DNA of 33,501 nucleotides from the NCBI GenBank assembly GCA_947581855.1, contig CANPVZ010000026.1, forward strand, positions 1-33,501, given 5' to 3'. Position 1 is the stretch's first letter, and every line of letters starts with the position of its first letter. The stretch is from an uncultured Phocaeicola sp. GTDB lineage: Bacteria; Bacteroidota; Bacteroidia; Bacteroidales; Bacteroidaceae. Below the pieces are notes generated by a model. That model was given only the letters and a program-made list of their open reading frames with translations. It did not search any database and was not told the DNA's origin. Positions 27,501-33,364 of the stretch are shown here, piece by piece. A program made the translations under genes and the position numbers.

Positions 27501-27984
27501 GAATTTGCTGTTTGGAGCCGATGATTATTTGGCTAAGCCTTTTAATATAAAGGTATTGGTAGAACGTATCGGCAAGTTGTTGAAATGGTATCGGAATACC
27601 GGTACGGAGATTTTTGAATATAAGAATCCCGACATGATATTAGCTGATGCAACCATTTCAGAGGAGGATACCCTACGATTCCGGAGTGCTATTCGTTATG
27701 TGGAAGATAATATATCCAGGGCCGACTTATCCGTATCGGATATGAGTGCTTCATTGGGAATCGATCGTTCTAAATTATATAAGATTATACAAACCGTAAG
27801 CGGTAAAAATCCCGTAGAGTTTATTCGGGGTATCCGTTTAAAAAGAGCTGCGCAGATGATACTTGAGTCTGATATGGAAGTGGAAGATATAGCGCTCACT
27901 GTAGGTTTCAAAAATAGGAAGGCTTTCTACAAATATTTTGAAGATGAATTCGGTGTAGAACCTTCGCAATATAAAAGAAAGTAA
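24538..27984 (+). CDS. Kinase-less HTCS-like regulator: propeller sensor, Y_Y_Y, TM, receiver, AraC HTH
   Basis: The 1148-residue protein has a signal peptide, two seven-bladed propeller stretches of Reg_prop repeats (IWLGTDREGL, VWVGTQRKGV, IWIGFMGDGL, IWLATRNGL; residues about 30-690), a Y_Y_Y domain (FRYMLDGYDKDWS, about 700-785), one transmembrane helix (about 793-815), then a charged linker of about 80 residues, a receiver domain (about 898-1015: D905/E906, phospho-acceptor D948, T978, K1000) and an AraC-type DNA-binding domain (about 1040-1148). The HisKA and HATPase modules that hybrid two-component systems carry between membrane and receiver are absent; no H-E-x-x-P box or N/G boxes are seen. 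The frame is uninterrupted. It probably senses a periplasmic glycan product and regulates a SusC/SusD locus. Confidence 0.9.
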   Translation: MIKKIFILCVLWGLYAFPLCAYDYLFKHLDIKDGLSNRQVNAILKDSQGFMWFGTASGLNRFDGYNFRKFYMNPTDMKTLPDNYIETIQEASGGELWIRTGGGYVVYDAQKESFDRDVRQRVWNCGLEQIPSLIFIDRNKDFWFYVKGTGCYWYKNDQKLLYPFLQNGGELPEGNVVSIVNCSEGVLLVYSDGRLVCLSGKQRRIMWQSDYIPQNKKTLSEQYSAFVDRKDNVWVYSPSLLWIYNRLQGKWATSISSLAEQWGLTDIPNIQGAIKSVTQDKQGRIWLGTDREGLVVIDPEQKNISHLETNEDNERTLRNNNIRFLYTDNTNIVWVGTQRKGVSYYNKSIYKFNLDYVGEVTSVSEDKTRGCLWLGTNGAGLLMQDGATGSVKSYSNVGGNSISGDVVNTTLVTRGGKVYVATYRGGLDSFDGNKFTHYHFADSIKGTISSLAEDMDGNIWIGFMGDGLRCYNPQTGNVMAFTASRNKLISDYVTDLAIGTERNLLVGTANGLSVVTLANRNIQNYTGCKAGNQSFSNTYINQVYQDEKGNIWLATRNGLNIYNPGRDNLQILDEKDGMSDGVIYSITEDSEHNMWAATSRGVSNIVVKVNSNGTSSYQIYNYSEEDGLQGYELNPRAVCTTASGEIVMGGLKGINRFVPSRMVFDKVLPRVVFTDLLINGESVVVDKMYNGQVILDRTIGKVQRIVLDAAQNGFELRLATDSHNLPEKMKFRYMLDGYDKDWSIGKSGEANIAYANLPDGNYILRVKAINSDGYASDEEAILEIVITPPFWRTWWAYVLYVLIALALLDLGRRWVIKRERRRMAGVLANNMNPDAMREMESGKEPSVEPVQGENKKAESDDLVKQEIPADPVLDENAEMQQELDEKRNTDSELPSREKPLILLVDEKEDFRSFMAEQLQNIYRVQTVASAKEAWELLETCTPDIILCDMVMPEMDGNELCNLVKANTATEKIPFIMMTDGVENGERPQNLLFGADDYLAKPFNIKVLVERIGKLLKWYRNTGTEIFEYKNPDMILADATISEEDTLRFRSAIRYVEDNISRADLSVSDMSASLGIDRSKLYKIIQTVSGKNPVEFIRGIRLKRAAQMILESDMEVEDIALTVGFKNRKAFYKYFEDEFGVEPSQYKRK

Positions 27985-28044
27985 TACAAATCCCATAAAA
28001 GAAAGGTATTATGGTAAAGTAAGCCCTTTCCTGAAACATAAACT

Positions 28045-28108
28045 AATACGGATTTTCTCAGAAAGAGTGGTTTCATTCTCTTTTATCTGGGTTAATCCGT
28101 ATTTTTTT
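28045..28108 (+). terminator. Terminator of the kinase-less regulator gene
   Basis: AATACGGATT (28045-28054) pairs with AATCCGTATT (28094-28103), with a nested GAAAGAG/CTCTTTT hairpin in the loop, and runs into seven T. It lies 60 bases after the stop codon. Confidence 0.8.
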
Positions 28109-28117
28109 ACTCTCTTT

Positions 28118-28148
28118 TTTGCGGTCACAAATTTAAGTACTACCTTTG
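28118..28148 (+). promoter_or_regulatory. sigma-ABfr-type promoter for the PLD-family gene
   Basis: TTTG (28118-28121), a 19-bp spacer and TACCTTTG (28141-28148) match the Bacteroides consensus exactly. Transcription should begin near 28155, leaving a leader of about 105 bases before the GTG at 28261. Confidence 0.65.
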
Positions 28149-28260
28149 CGACCAATTTTCTGTCTGTCTCAAAATAGTAGATACTTTTTATTGCATTATA
28201 CGTATGGGAGAATATGTATAGTAATCTATTTTTGATACAGCTTTAGTTAAATGTAGCCAA

Positions 28261-29697
28261 GTGAATAAGATTTTTCATATACTGTTTTATCTCCTGCTAT
28301 GTGGCAGTGTGATTGAAGTACGTGCTCAGGAAATTCAAAGCGATTCCATAGTAAAAGAGTTGCTGAAAGGGTGGGGGGCGCCTGTAACCGAACATAATCA
28401 AGTGAAGCTGCTTAAAAGCGGGAAAGCCAAGTTTGCCGATATGTTTGAAGCCATTCGTCAGGCAAAGCATCATGTTCATTTAGAGTATTTTAATTTCCGT
28501 AATGATTCCATTGCCGGCGCTTTGTTCGAGCTTTTGGCACAAAAAGTTGCCGAGGGTGTGGAAGTACGTGCTTTATTCGATGCTTTTGGCAATATGTCCA
28601 ACAATCAGCCTTTAAAGAATAAACATCTGGATAAAATCCGGGCAAAGGGAATTGAAATATATAAATTCGATCCGATACGTTTTCCTTATGTAAATCATGT
28701 ATTGAAACGAGATCACCGGAAGATAGTGGTGATTGATGGTAAAAAGGCCTACACCGGAGGTATGAATGTGGCTGATTATTACCTGAATGGAACACCGGAG
28801 GTAGGTTCCTGGCGTGATATGCATATGCGGATAGAGGGCCCTGCTGTGGATGACCTCCAACGCATCTTCCTTAAAACATGGAATAAGGTGACGAAGCAAC
28901 AAATTGGCGGCGATGCCTATTTCTCTGCAGCAGCAGGTGAGGAAGCAAATAAAGCAGCATCTGTAATAGAATATGAAGGAATGGCCACACCTATTTTCGA
29001 ATCGGAACAAGTTTCGGATTCGATAGCCGGATTGGAGGAAAACTTAACGGATATTTCCGATGGAGCAGTGATTGACAGTATATCTCTTTTGCAAATTATG
29101 CAAAGCGAATTTGATACGTTACAAGCGGGTATCGGACCTGTGCATACCGATGTGGAACTGGCAATTGTAGATAGAGAGCCGGGCGTCACACCGAAACTGA
29201 TTCGTCATGCCTATGCTGCCTCCATAAATATGGCCGATGAAAAGATTCAATTGATTAATCCTTATTTTGTACCCACCCATTCCATTAAGAAAGCCTTAAA
29301 AAAGGCCATTAAAAGAGGAGTGGAGGTAGAGATTATGATCTCTTCTCATTCGGATATTCCCTTTACTCCTGATGCGTCTCTCTATTTTGCCTATAAACTT
29401 GTAAAACGCGGTGCGAAAGTTTATTTATATGACAAAGGCTTCCATCACTCTAAAATAATGATGGTAGACGATACCTTTTGTACGTTGGGATCGGCAAATT
29501 TAAATAGCCGCAGTTTGCGTTACGATTATGAGGTCAATGCATTTATTTTTGATAAGGAAGTCACGAAAGAAATGACGGATATGTTTGAGGCCGACAAGAA
29601 AGATTCTACCGAACTTACCAAGGAGATATGGAAAAAGCGCTCCCCCTGGAAGCGCTTTGTAGGTTGGTTTGCCAATATCTTTGCACCTTTCCTTTAA
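28261..29697 (+). CDS. Exported phospholipase D / cardiolipin synthase-like protein
   Basis: This 478-residue protein starts at a GTG; the nearest upstream ATG in frame is followed at once by a stop. An N-terminal signal peptide (about residues 1-23, ending EVRAQ) replaces the two transmembrane helices usual in cardiolipin synthases. Two PLD active sites are intact: H152, K154, D159 (HRKIVVIDGKKAYTGGMN) and H396, K398, D403 (HHSKIMMVDDTFCTLGSAN). Between them, residues about 220-305, sits an acidic insertion rich in A, E, S and D with no similarity I recognise. The C-terminus WKRFVGWFANIFAPF is amphipathic and may touch the membrane. It could make cardiolipin from phosphatidylglycerol or act as a periplasmic phospholipase. 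Its stop overlaps the stop of the converging barrel gene. Confidence 0.88.
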   Translation: MNKIFHILFYLLLCGSVIEVRAQEIQSDSIVKELLKGWGAPVTEHNQVKLLKSGKAKFADMFEAIRQAKHHVHLEYFNFRNDSIAGALFELLAQKVAEGVEVRALFDAFGNMSNNQPLKNKHLDKIRAKGIEIYKFDPIRFPYVNHVLKRDHRKIVVIDGKKAYTGGMNVADYYLNGTPEVGSWRDMHMRIEGPAVDDLQRIFLKTWNKVTKQQIGGDAYFSAAAGEEANKAASVIEYEGMATPIFESEQVSDSIAGLEENLTDISDGAVIDSISLLQIMQSEFDTLQAGIGPVHTDVELAIVDREPGVTPKLIRHAYAASINMADEKIQLINPYFVPTHSIKKALKKAIKRGVEVEIMISSHSDIPFTPDASLYFAYKLVKRGAKVYLYDKGFHHSKIMMVDDTFCTLGSANLNSRSLRYDYEVNAFIFDKEVTKEMTDMFEADKKDSTELTKEIWKKRSPWKRFVGWFANIFAPFL

Positions 29698-30314
29698 AAG
29701 GCCACACCGATACGGAAACCGAGATTGTTCAGTTTGTTTATGTCGGAATCTAACAAAGTTCCTTTATTGGTAGAGAAACTATAATAGAATGCGGCATGGA
29801 ATCCGAGGCCGTTGGTCCAGGGATAATATTCGAAACCTATTTCCGGAGACATATAAAATCCCCATGTATTTTTTGATTCCTCGTAGATATAAAAATCCGA
29901 GGTCATATGTGCATATTGGGCTCCTAATTTAAATCCCACATAAGGCTGGAATTTATTGTAGTCGAAGCGATAGTGTGCGGCAACACCGAAAGGCAACTGG
30001 AATAGAGAATGTTGCTGGTCGGTACTCATAGACGTTGTATTGTTTAATTGAATGGTACGGCGTGATACATACTCGTGATTGGTATGATAATTCAAGAACG
30101 CACCTAATGCGAAAGACGGAGAAAGATAGTAACCGCCTTCAAAATTTGCTCCCCATCCACTGCCGTTTTCAGCAAATCCGTTGCTTAACGGAAGGTTAAT
30201 CTGCCAGTCGATATTAAAGTACGTATCGGGAGTAATTTGTGCTCTTGCCGGAAGAGACATCAGGAACATGGCTGATACAGCCAGAATCCCGCTTAAGTAT
30301 TTTATTGTTTTCAT
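29694..30314 (-). CDS. Outer-membrane beta-barrel protein
   Basis: From the ATG at 30314 (MKTIKYLSG) the protein has 206 residues with a signal peptide ending LPARAQ; the frame could also begin 5 codons earlier. It consists of alternating amphipathic strands (NIDWQINLPLS, GWGANFEGGYYLSPSFALGAFLNYH, FGVAAHYRFDYNKFQPYVGFKLGAQYAH, MSPEIGFEYYPW, GFRIGVAF) and ends in the aromatic residue needed for barrel insertion, as in small OmpA/OmpW-type eight-stranded barrels. It is the last gene of a three-gene minus-strand envelope operon, 32 bp after the DUF4136 gene. Its role is unknown. Its stop codon overlaps that of the PLD gene, leaving no room for a terminator. Confidence 0.85.
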   Translation of the reverse strand: MKTIKYLSGILAVSAMFLMSLPARAQITPDTYFNIDWQINLPLSNGFAENGSGWGANFEGGYYLSPSFALGAFLNYHTNHEYVSRRTIQLNNTTSMSTDQQHSLFQLPFGVAAHYRFDYNKFQPYVGFKLGAQYAHMTSDFYIYEESKNTWGFYMSPEIGFEYYPWTNGLGFHAAFYYSFSTNKGTLLDSDINKLNNLGFRIGVAF

Positions 30315-30346
30315 AATTCTTTGATACATTTACTTACGTTACTAAC

Positions 30347-30985
30347 TTATTTCTTCAAATAGGGCGATTGATTGAATGCTTGATTAATACCGTTTATGGT
30401 TTTGGTAAGATTCAATGAACCGTTGTAGTTCAACAGACCGCTGATATCACAGCTCCATATTACGTTCAATTTTTTAGATGTGGAGCTATCGTTAGACTTC
30501 AGATTTACCAATTCGGCAATGAATGAACCGGTGCTATAACTGAAGGTAATAGGATAGGGATAATACCATCCTCCCCAGCCACCCCAGTAGCCGTAGTTCC
30601 AATAACTGGGATAACTATACCACCACGGATTATTTTCCCATGTAGTGAAGTAATAGGTACTGGCTACATAACTGATTTGCAATCCTACATCTGCTACCAA
30701 CTTATTAGGCGCTTCGGTATATAGCCGTCCCATATTCTCCTTGAATGTAGCCAGAATGTCAGCAGCGTTTTCGTTCGATTCGCTGGTCCAGTACGTTTTT
30801 TCATCCTTGTCAGTAATGAGCAGAATACTATCCGGCATGTAATATGTATGAAAACTGCTGAATGGTGCCTCTTTGTCGTAGTTTGTAATGACCAGATACT
30901 CATTATCTAACTTGTCCAAATCTGGATCTTTTTCGCAGGCAGCAAAAGCTAAGGCTGCGAATAGGATAGGAATTAATTTTTTCAT
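30347..30985 (-). CDS. DUF4136 family lipoprotein
   Basis: The 212-residue protein has a lipoprotein signal with lipobox AFAAC (Cys16) followed by E-K-D-P. The body is a DUF4136 domain: FSSFHTYYMPDS, ENMGRLYTEAP, ADVGLQISYVAST, an aromatic and glycine rich patch (WWYSYPSYWNYGYWGGWGGW, about residues 122-141), then FIAELVNLKS, VIWSCDISGLLN and INQAFNQSPYLKK. DUF4136 lipoproteins are widespread in envelopes of Gram-negative bacteria with no known activity. It is the middle gene of the operon with the NlpE-like lipoprotein (29 bp upstream) and the barrel protein. Confidence 0.88.
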   Translation of the reverse strand: MKKLIPILFAALAFAACEKDPDLDKLDNEYLVITNYDKEAPFSSFHTYYMPDSILLITDKDEKTYWTSESNENAADILATFKENMGRLYTEAPNKLVADVGLQISYVASTYYFTTWENNPWWYSYPSYWNYGYWGGWGGWYYPYPITFSYSTGSFIAELVNLKSNDSSTSKKLNVIWSCDISGLLNYNGSLNLTKTINGINQAFNQSPYLKK

Positions 30986-31014
30986 ATCAGTTTTTGTTTA
31001 AATGGATAAATAAG

Positions 31015-31497
31015 TTATTTGACTCTCTTGATTGAATGTTTTAAGTCCGTTACCAGACGTTTAAACTCTTTATCTACTCTGGTTAATGCACTGTCTCCTT
31101 CCACAATGAAGTTGATATTTTCTCCTCCTTGGTTAGATACAAGTTGGTAAATTACAGCCGTACTGTCATTGGGGATACCTATTAAAGTAATTTTCTTTCC
31201 GCTGTCCGTAAGTGTCTTACTTTTACTATTATTAGGTGATGAGTAAGTAGTTTTGGAAGTATATGTACCATCACTGTTTAATCCTACGCTTTGAATAGTA
31301 AGTTGATATTCCAGCTCTTCGTCTCCATCGGGCAGAAGACCTTCATATTGGTAAGTTTGTAAATCTGCTATGGTGGAATCATTAACCATATAGAGACTGT
31401 CCGATTCTTCTGCTACGGCAACACCTTGATTATTAGCTTTATTACCACATGCGACAAGTAAGGTAGAAAATAAAGCTATTGCTACGATTTTTTTCAT
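31015..31497 (-). CDS. NlpE-like lipoprotein (copper-resistance NlpE N-terminal fold), lacking the CxxC
   Basis: This 160-residue lipoprotein (lipobox LLVACGN, Cys17) carries a small beta-barrel domain similar to NlpE N-terminal domains: YQYEGLLPDGDEELEYQLTI, GTYTSKTTYSS, GKKITLIGIPNDSTAVIYQL and a final basic helix. Classic NlpE has a CxxC just after the GLLP-type strand; here that place reads DGDEELE with no cysteine, so metal or redox sensing through it is unlikely. It leads the three-gene envelope operon. Upstream lies a terminator (31622-31662) that separates it from the invertible promoter segment, so its own promoter should lie between 31498 and 31620, where I find no consensus match. 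Confidence 0.78.
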   Translation of the reverse strand: MKKIVAIALFSTLLVACGNKANNQGVAVAEESDSLYMVNDSTIADLQTYQYEGLLPDGDEELEYQLTIQSVGLNSDGTYTSKTTYSSPNNSKSKTLTDSGKKITLIGIPNDSTAVIYQLVSNQGGENINFIVEGDSALTRVDKEFKRLVTDLKHSIKRVK

Positions 31498-31621
31498 TGT
31501 TTAATTTGTTTTAGGTTATTAATTTTGTTTATTTCTATCTCTTTTATGTCCTATAACGTCCTCTTAAAAGTTTTGTTCATATTCATCAATAGATATTTCT
31601 ATATTCTAACTTAAAACTGTG

Positions 31622-31662
31622 TAGGAAAGAAAATAGCCGATTCCCTGTTGGAACCGGCTATT
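31622..31662 (-). terminator. Minus-strand terminator between the promoter switch and the envelope operon
   Basis: AATAGCCG (31632-31639) pairs with CGGCTATT (31655-31662) and the inner TTCC (31641-31644) with GGAA (31650-31653), one mismatch, 5-base loop. Reading on the minus strand the stem is followed by TTTTCTTTCC; on the plus strand no T-run follows. It would stop RNA that starts at the promoter in 31738-31767 after about 100 bases, before the lipoprotein gene. Confidence 0.7.
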
Positions 31663-31701
31663 ACGATTTATTTATAAAGGTTGGAAAGTACGGTATTTTT
31701 C

Positions 31702-31904
31702 TTCCACCTCTTACATAGAGGCGGAAAGATTTTGCTGCAAAGATATAAAATATCGGTGTGGTACAAAAACTTGTCAATGAAAAAAAATGGAAAAAAGCAT
31801 GATTTGACAGATAGATAAAATTGTAATTTGTAAAGAAGGTATGAGGTATATTATTGATTAACAGTATATTTTGTGACTTTTCCGCCTCTATGTAAGAGGT
31901 GGAA
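31702..31904. promoter_or_regulatory. Probable invertible (phase-variable) promoter segment, OFF orientation
   Basis: A perfect 26-bp inverted repeat (31702-31727 and 31879-31904) encloses 151 bp. Each arm is itself nearly palindromic, of the form TTTCCnCCTCT, five bases, AGAGGnGGAAA, as expected of a site bound by a recombinase dimer. Inside lies one consensus promoter on the minus strand, pointing away from the antiterminator gene at 32082. Inverting the segment (position x becomes 63606 minus x) would put TTTG at 31839-31842 and TATCTTTG at 31861-31868 on the plus strand, about 205 bases ahead of that gene. This is the layout of capsule promoter switches in Bacteroides and Parabacteroides. 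No invertase gene is in the window. Confidence 0.82.
31738..31767 (-). promoter_or_regulatory. Consensus promoter inside the invertible segment
   Basis: The minus strand reads TTTG (31767-31764), an 18-bp spacer and TATCTTTG (31745-31738). The start site would be about 31731, just inside the left repeat arm. I find no equally good TAnnTTTG on the plus strand in this segment or in 31905-32081, so the UpxY-type gene appears to be without a promoter in the present orientation. Confidence 0.6.
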
Positions 31905-32052
31905 AGATTTCTTCCTTGTGAATGAAATGAAAGTAAGGAAGAATAAGAATAATATTGATAAAAGCAGAAAGGCTTGAAATACATATTTTGGAAATAATTC
32001 CGAATAGTATGTAGACTTTTAAGTCATTAATTAATTGAAAATAAGTAAAATA

Positions 32053-32077
32053 CCCCAAACTACCTTACAGTTTGGGG
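32053..32077 (+). promoter_or_regulatory. Leader hairpin overlapping the ribosome-binding region of the UpxY-type gene
   Basis: CCCCAAACT (32053-32061) pairs perfectly with AGTTTGGGG (32069-32077) around a 7-base loop, ending four bases before the ATG at 32082. The purine run GGGGGAG, the only Shine-Dalgarno-like sequence, is half inside the stem. The hairpin may control translation or serve as the RNA element recognised by the antiterminator itself; both are inferences. Confidence 0.5.
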
Positions 32078-32081
32078 GAGT

Positions 32082-33236
32082 ATGAGAAATATCTGCATGG
32101 GAGGGAATCCGATAACTGAATTTGGAGAAAAAGATAATACCTTATGGTATGTCATGACCTCACTCGACCCGAAAGCTATCGAGGAACATTTATTGGAGGA
32201 AAATATTCATCGTAAAGAACAAGGAGAGCTTCCCTTTCAGTTTTTTGTTCCATACCGTTTTTTGAAACGCCGGATTTCCGCAGCTCCTTCTACTGAGGAA
32301 TTCGATGATGAGACCTATGTGAACCTTCATGACCGTAAAGAAGTGAGCTCTAATAACGAGTTGCGTGCAGCACTGAAACGTTATATCTTCATCAAGGCTT
32401 CCGGTAAGGACTTGGATATACTCTTAAGCACAAAGGAAAATAAAGATTTTTATAGGACTCTATGGTATTATCGCGATAGATCTAGGAATAAAGTAACTGT
32501 CCGGCATAGTGTGATGGAGCAATTTATCAATGCTTGTTGCGACAAGCGCCTGCAGTTCGAGGTATGGCCCGCCATTGAGGATATAGAGCAAAACGATGAA
32601 GTTGTGCTCAACACCACTCAATTTAAAGGCTATAAGGCCCGTGTCCTTGAAATCCGTAAAGGGAAGAACGGTTATCAGTTAACGGTCGGCTTTCATCTCT
32701 TTCATGGCGCCATGCTTTTGAAGCTGCCGAACCTTCGTCCTCAGGATGTGCTTTACGAATCGAAGATTAGTGATGGCATCATTCGTGAAACTAGTTGCTA
32801 TAAATTCCTGGAAGATATGCAGCGTAAACTGTTTACGATAATGAACCATCGTTTGAAAAAAGATCTTTCGGAAAAAAGCCGGAAAAAAGACATCTGTACG
32901 TTAGAGTTGCTTTATAACTATCGTTACCGTTTGTTTGAGAGCGATGCCCTTCGTCGTAAGTTTTATGCGCTTATGTTACTTTGTGCCGTGTTGCGCGGTG
33001 ATGTTTTCGGTACGTCCGAACTAGCGAAAAAGGTGAAAAAGGAATTGGATATCATTAATCTCTCTGCGGAAGGTAAGATGTCTATAGATCTTCGCGCTTT
33101 TCTTGCGTCTTGCCTTTATATTGCTACGCAGGAGCCGTTGTATAAAGAGAAGGCCATGTCCTATTTCCGCACGCATGCGAAACCGTCGGCCACCCATAAG
33201 CAGCTGATGAGATTCCTGACAGCGTATTCCGGTTAG
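32082..33236 (+). CDS. UpxY-type NusG-like transcription antiterminator (first gene of a capsule locus)
   Basis: The 384-residue protein begins with a NusG N-terminal (NGN) domain (WYVMTSLDPKAIEEHL at residue 22 on, FQFFVPYRFLKRRI, LKRYIFIKASG) and a KOW-like segment (NDEVVLNTTQFKGYKARVLEIRKG, about residues 170-195). UpxY proteins are NusG paralogs that let RNA polymerase read through their own long polysaccharide operon. This one has about 150 further residues after the KOW part, predicted mainly helical, longer than the 170-180 residue B. fragilis type; long forms occur in Parabacteroides as far as I recall. It stands behind an invertible promoter and a hairpin leader and ahead of a HAD-type gene, the usual head of a capsular polysaccharide operon. 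Met6 is an alternative start. Confidence 0.85.
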   Translation: MRNICMGGNPITEFGEKDNTLWYVMTSLDPKAIEEHLLEENIHRKEQGELPFQFFVPYRFLKRRISAAPSTEEFDDETYVNLHDRKEVSSNNELRAALKRYIFIKASGKDLDILLSTKENKDFYRTLWYYRDRSRNKVTVRHSVMEQFINACCDKRLQFEVWPAIEDIEQNDEVVLNTTQFKGYKARVLEIRKGKNGYQLTVGFHLFHGAMLLKLPNLRPQDVLYESKISDGIIRETSCYKFLEDMQRKLFTIMNHRLKKDLSEKSRKKDICTLELLYNYRYRLFESDALRRKFYALMLLCAVLRGDVFGTSELAKKVKKELDIINLSAEGKMSIDLRAFLASCLYIATQEPLYKEKAMSYFRTHAKPSATHKQLMRFLTAYSG

Positions 33237-33364
33237 GCGGGTCATTGTGGCTCATCCGGAATGTCCGTTTTTTTGAACCATCCTCCTGGGCTGAGGGTTA
33301 TTCGTTGAGAGCCGTTTATTGAGAACTGTTTATTCGGATCCATTTATAACATTTATTAATCCGT

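Noticed and set aside
31661..31984. 107-codon minus-strand ORF across the invertible segment
   Set aside because: It spans both repeat arms, the promoter and the edge of the terminator hairpin, and its product is low-complexity (rich in F, Y and S) with no known domain; it is a by-product of AT-rich DNA.
33257..33274. Terminator between the UpxY-type gene and the HAD gene
   Set aside because: A T-run is present but the stem is only 4 bp, too weak to support; it might matter as an antitermination target but cannot be called.
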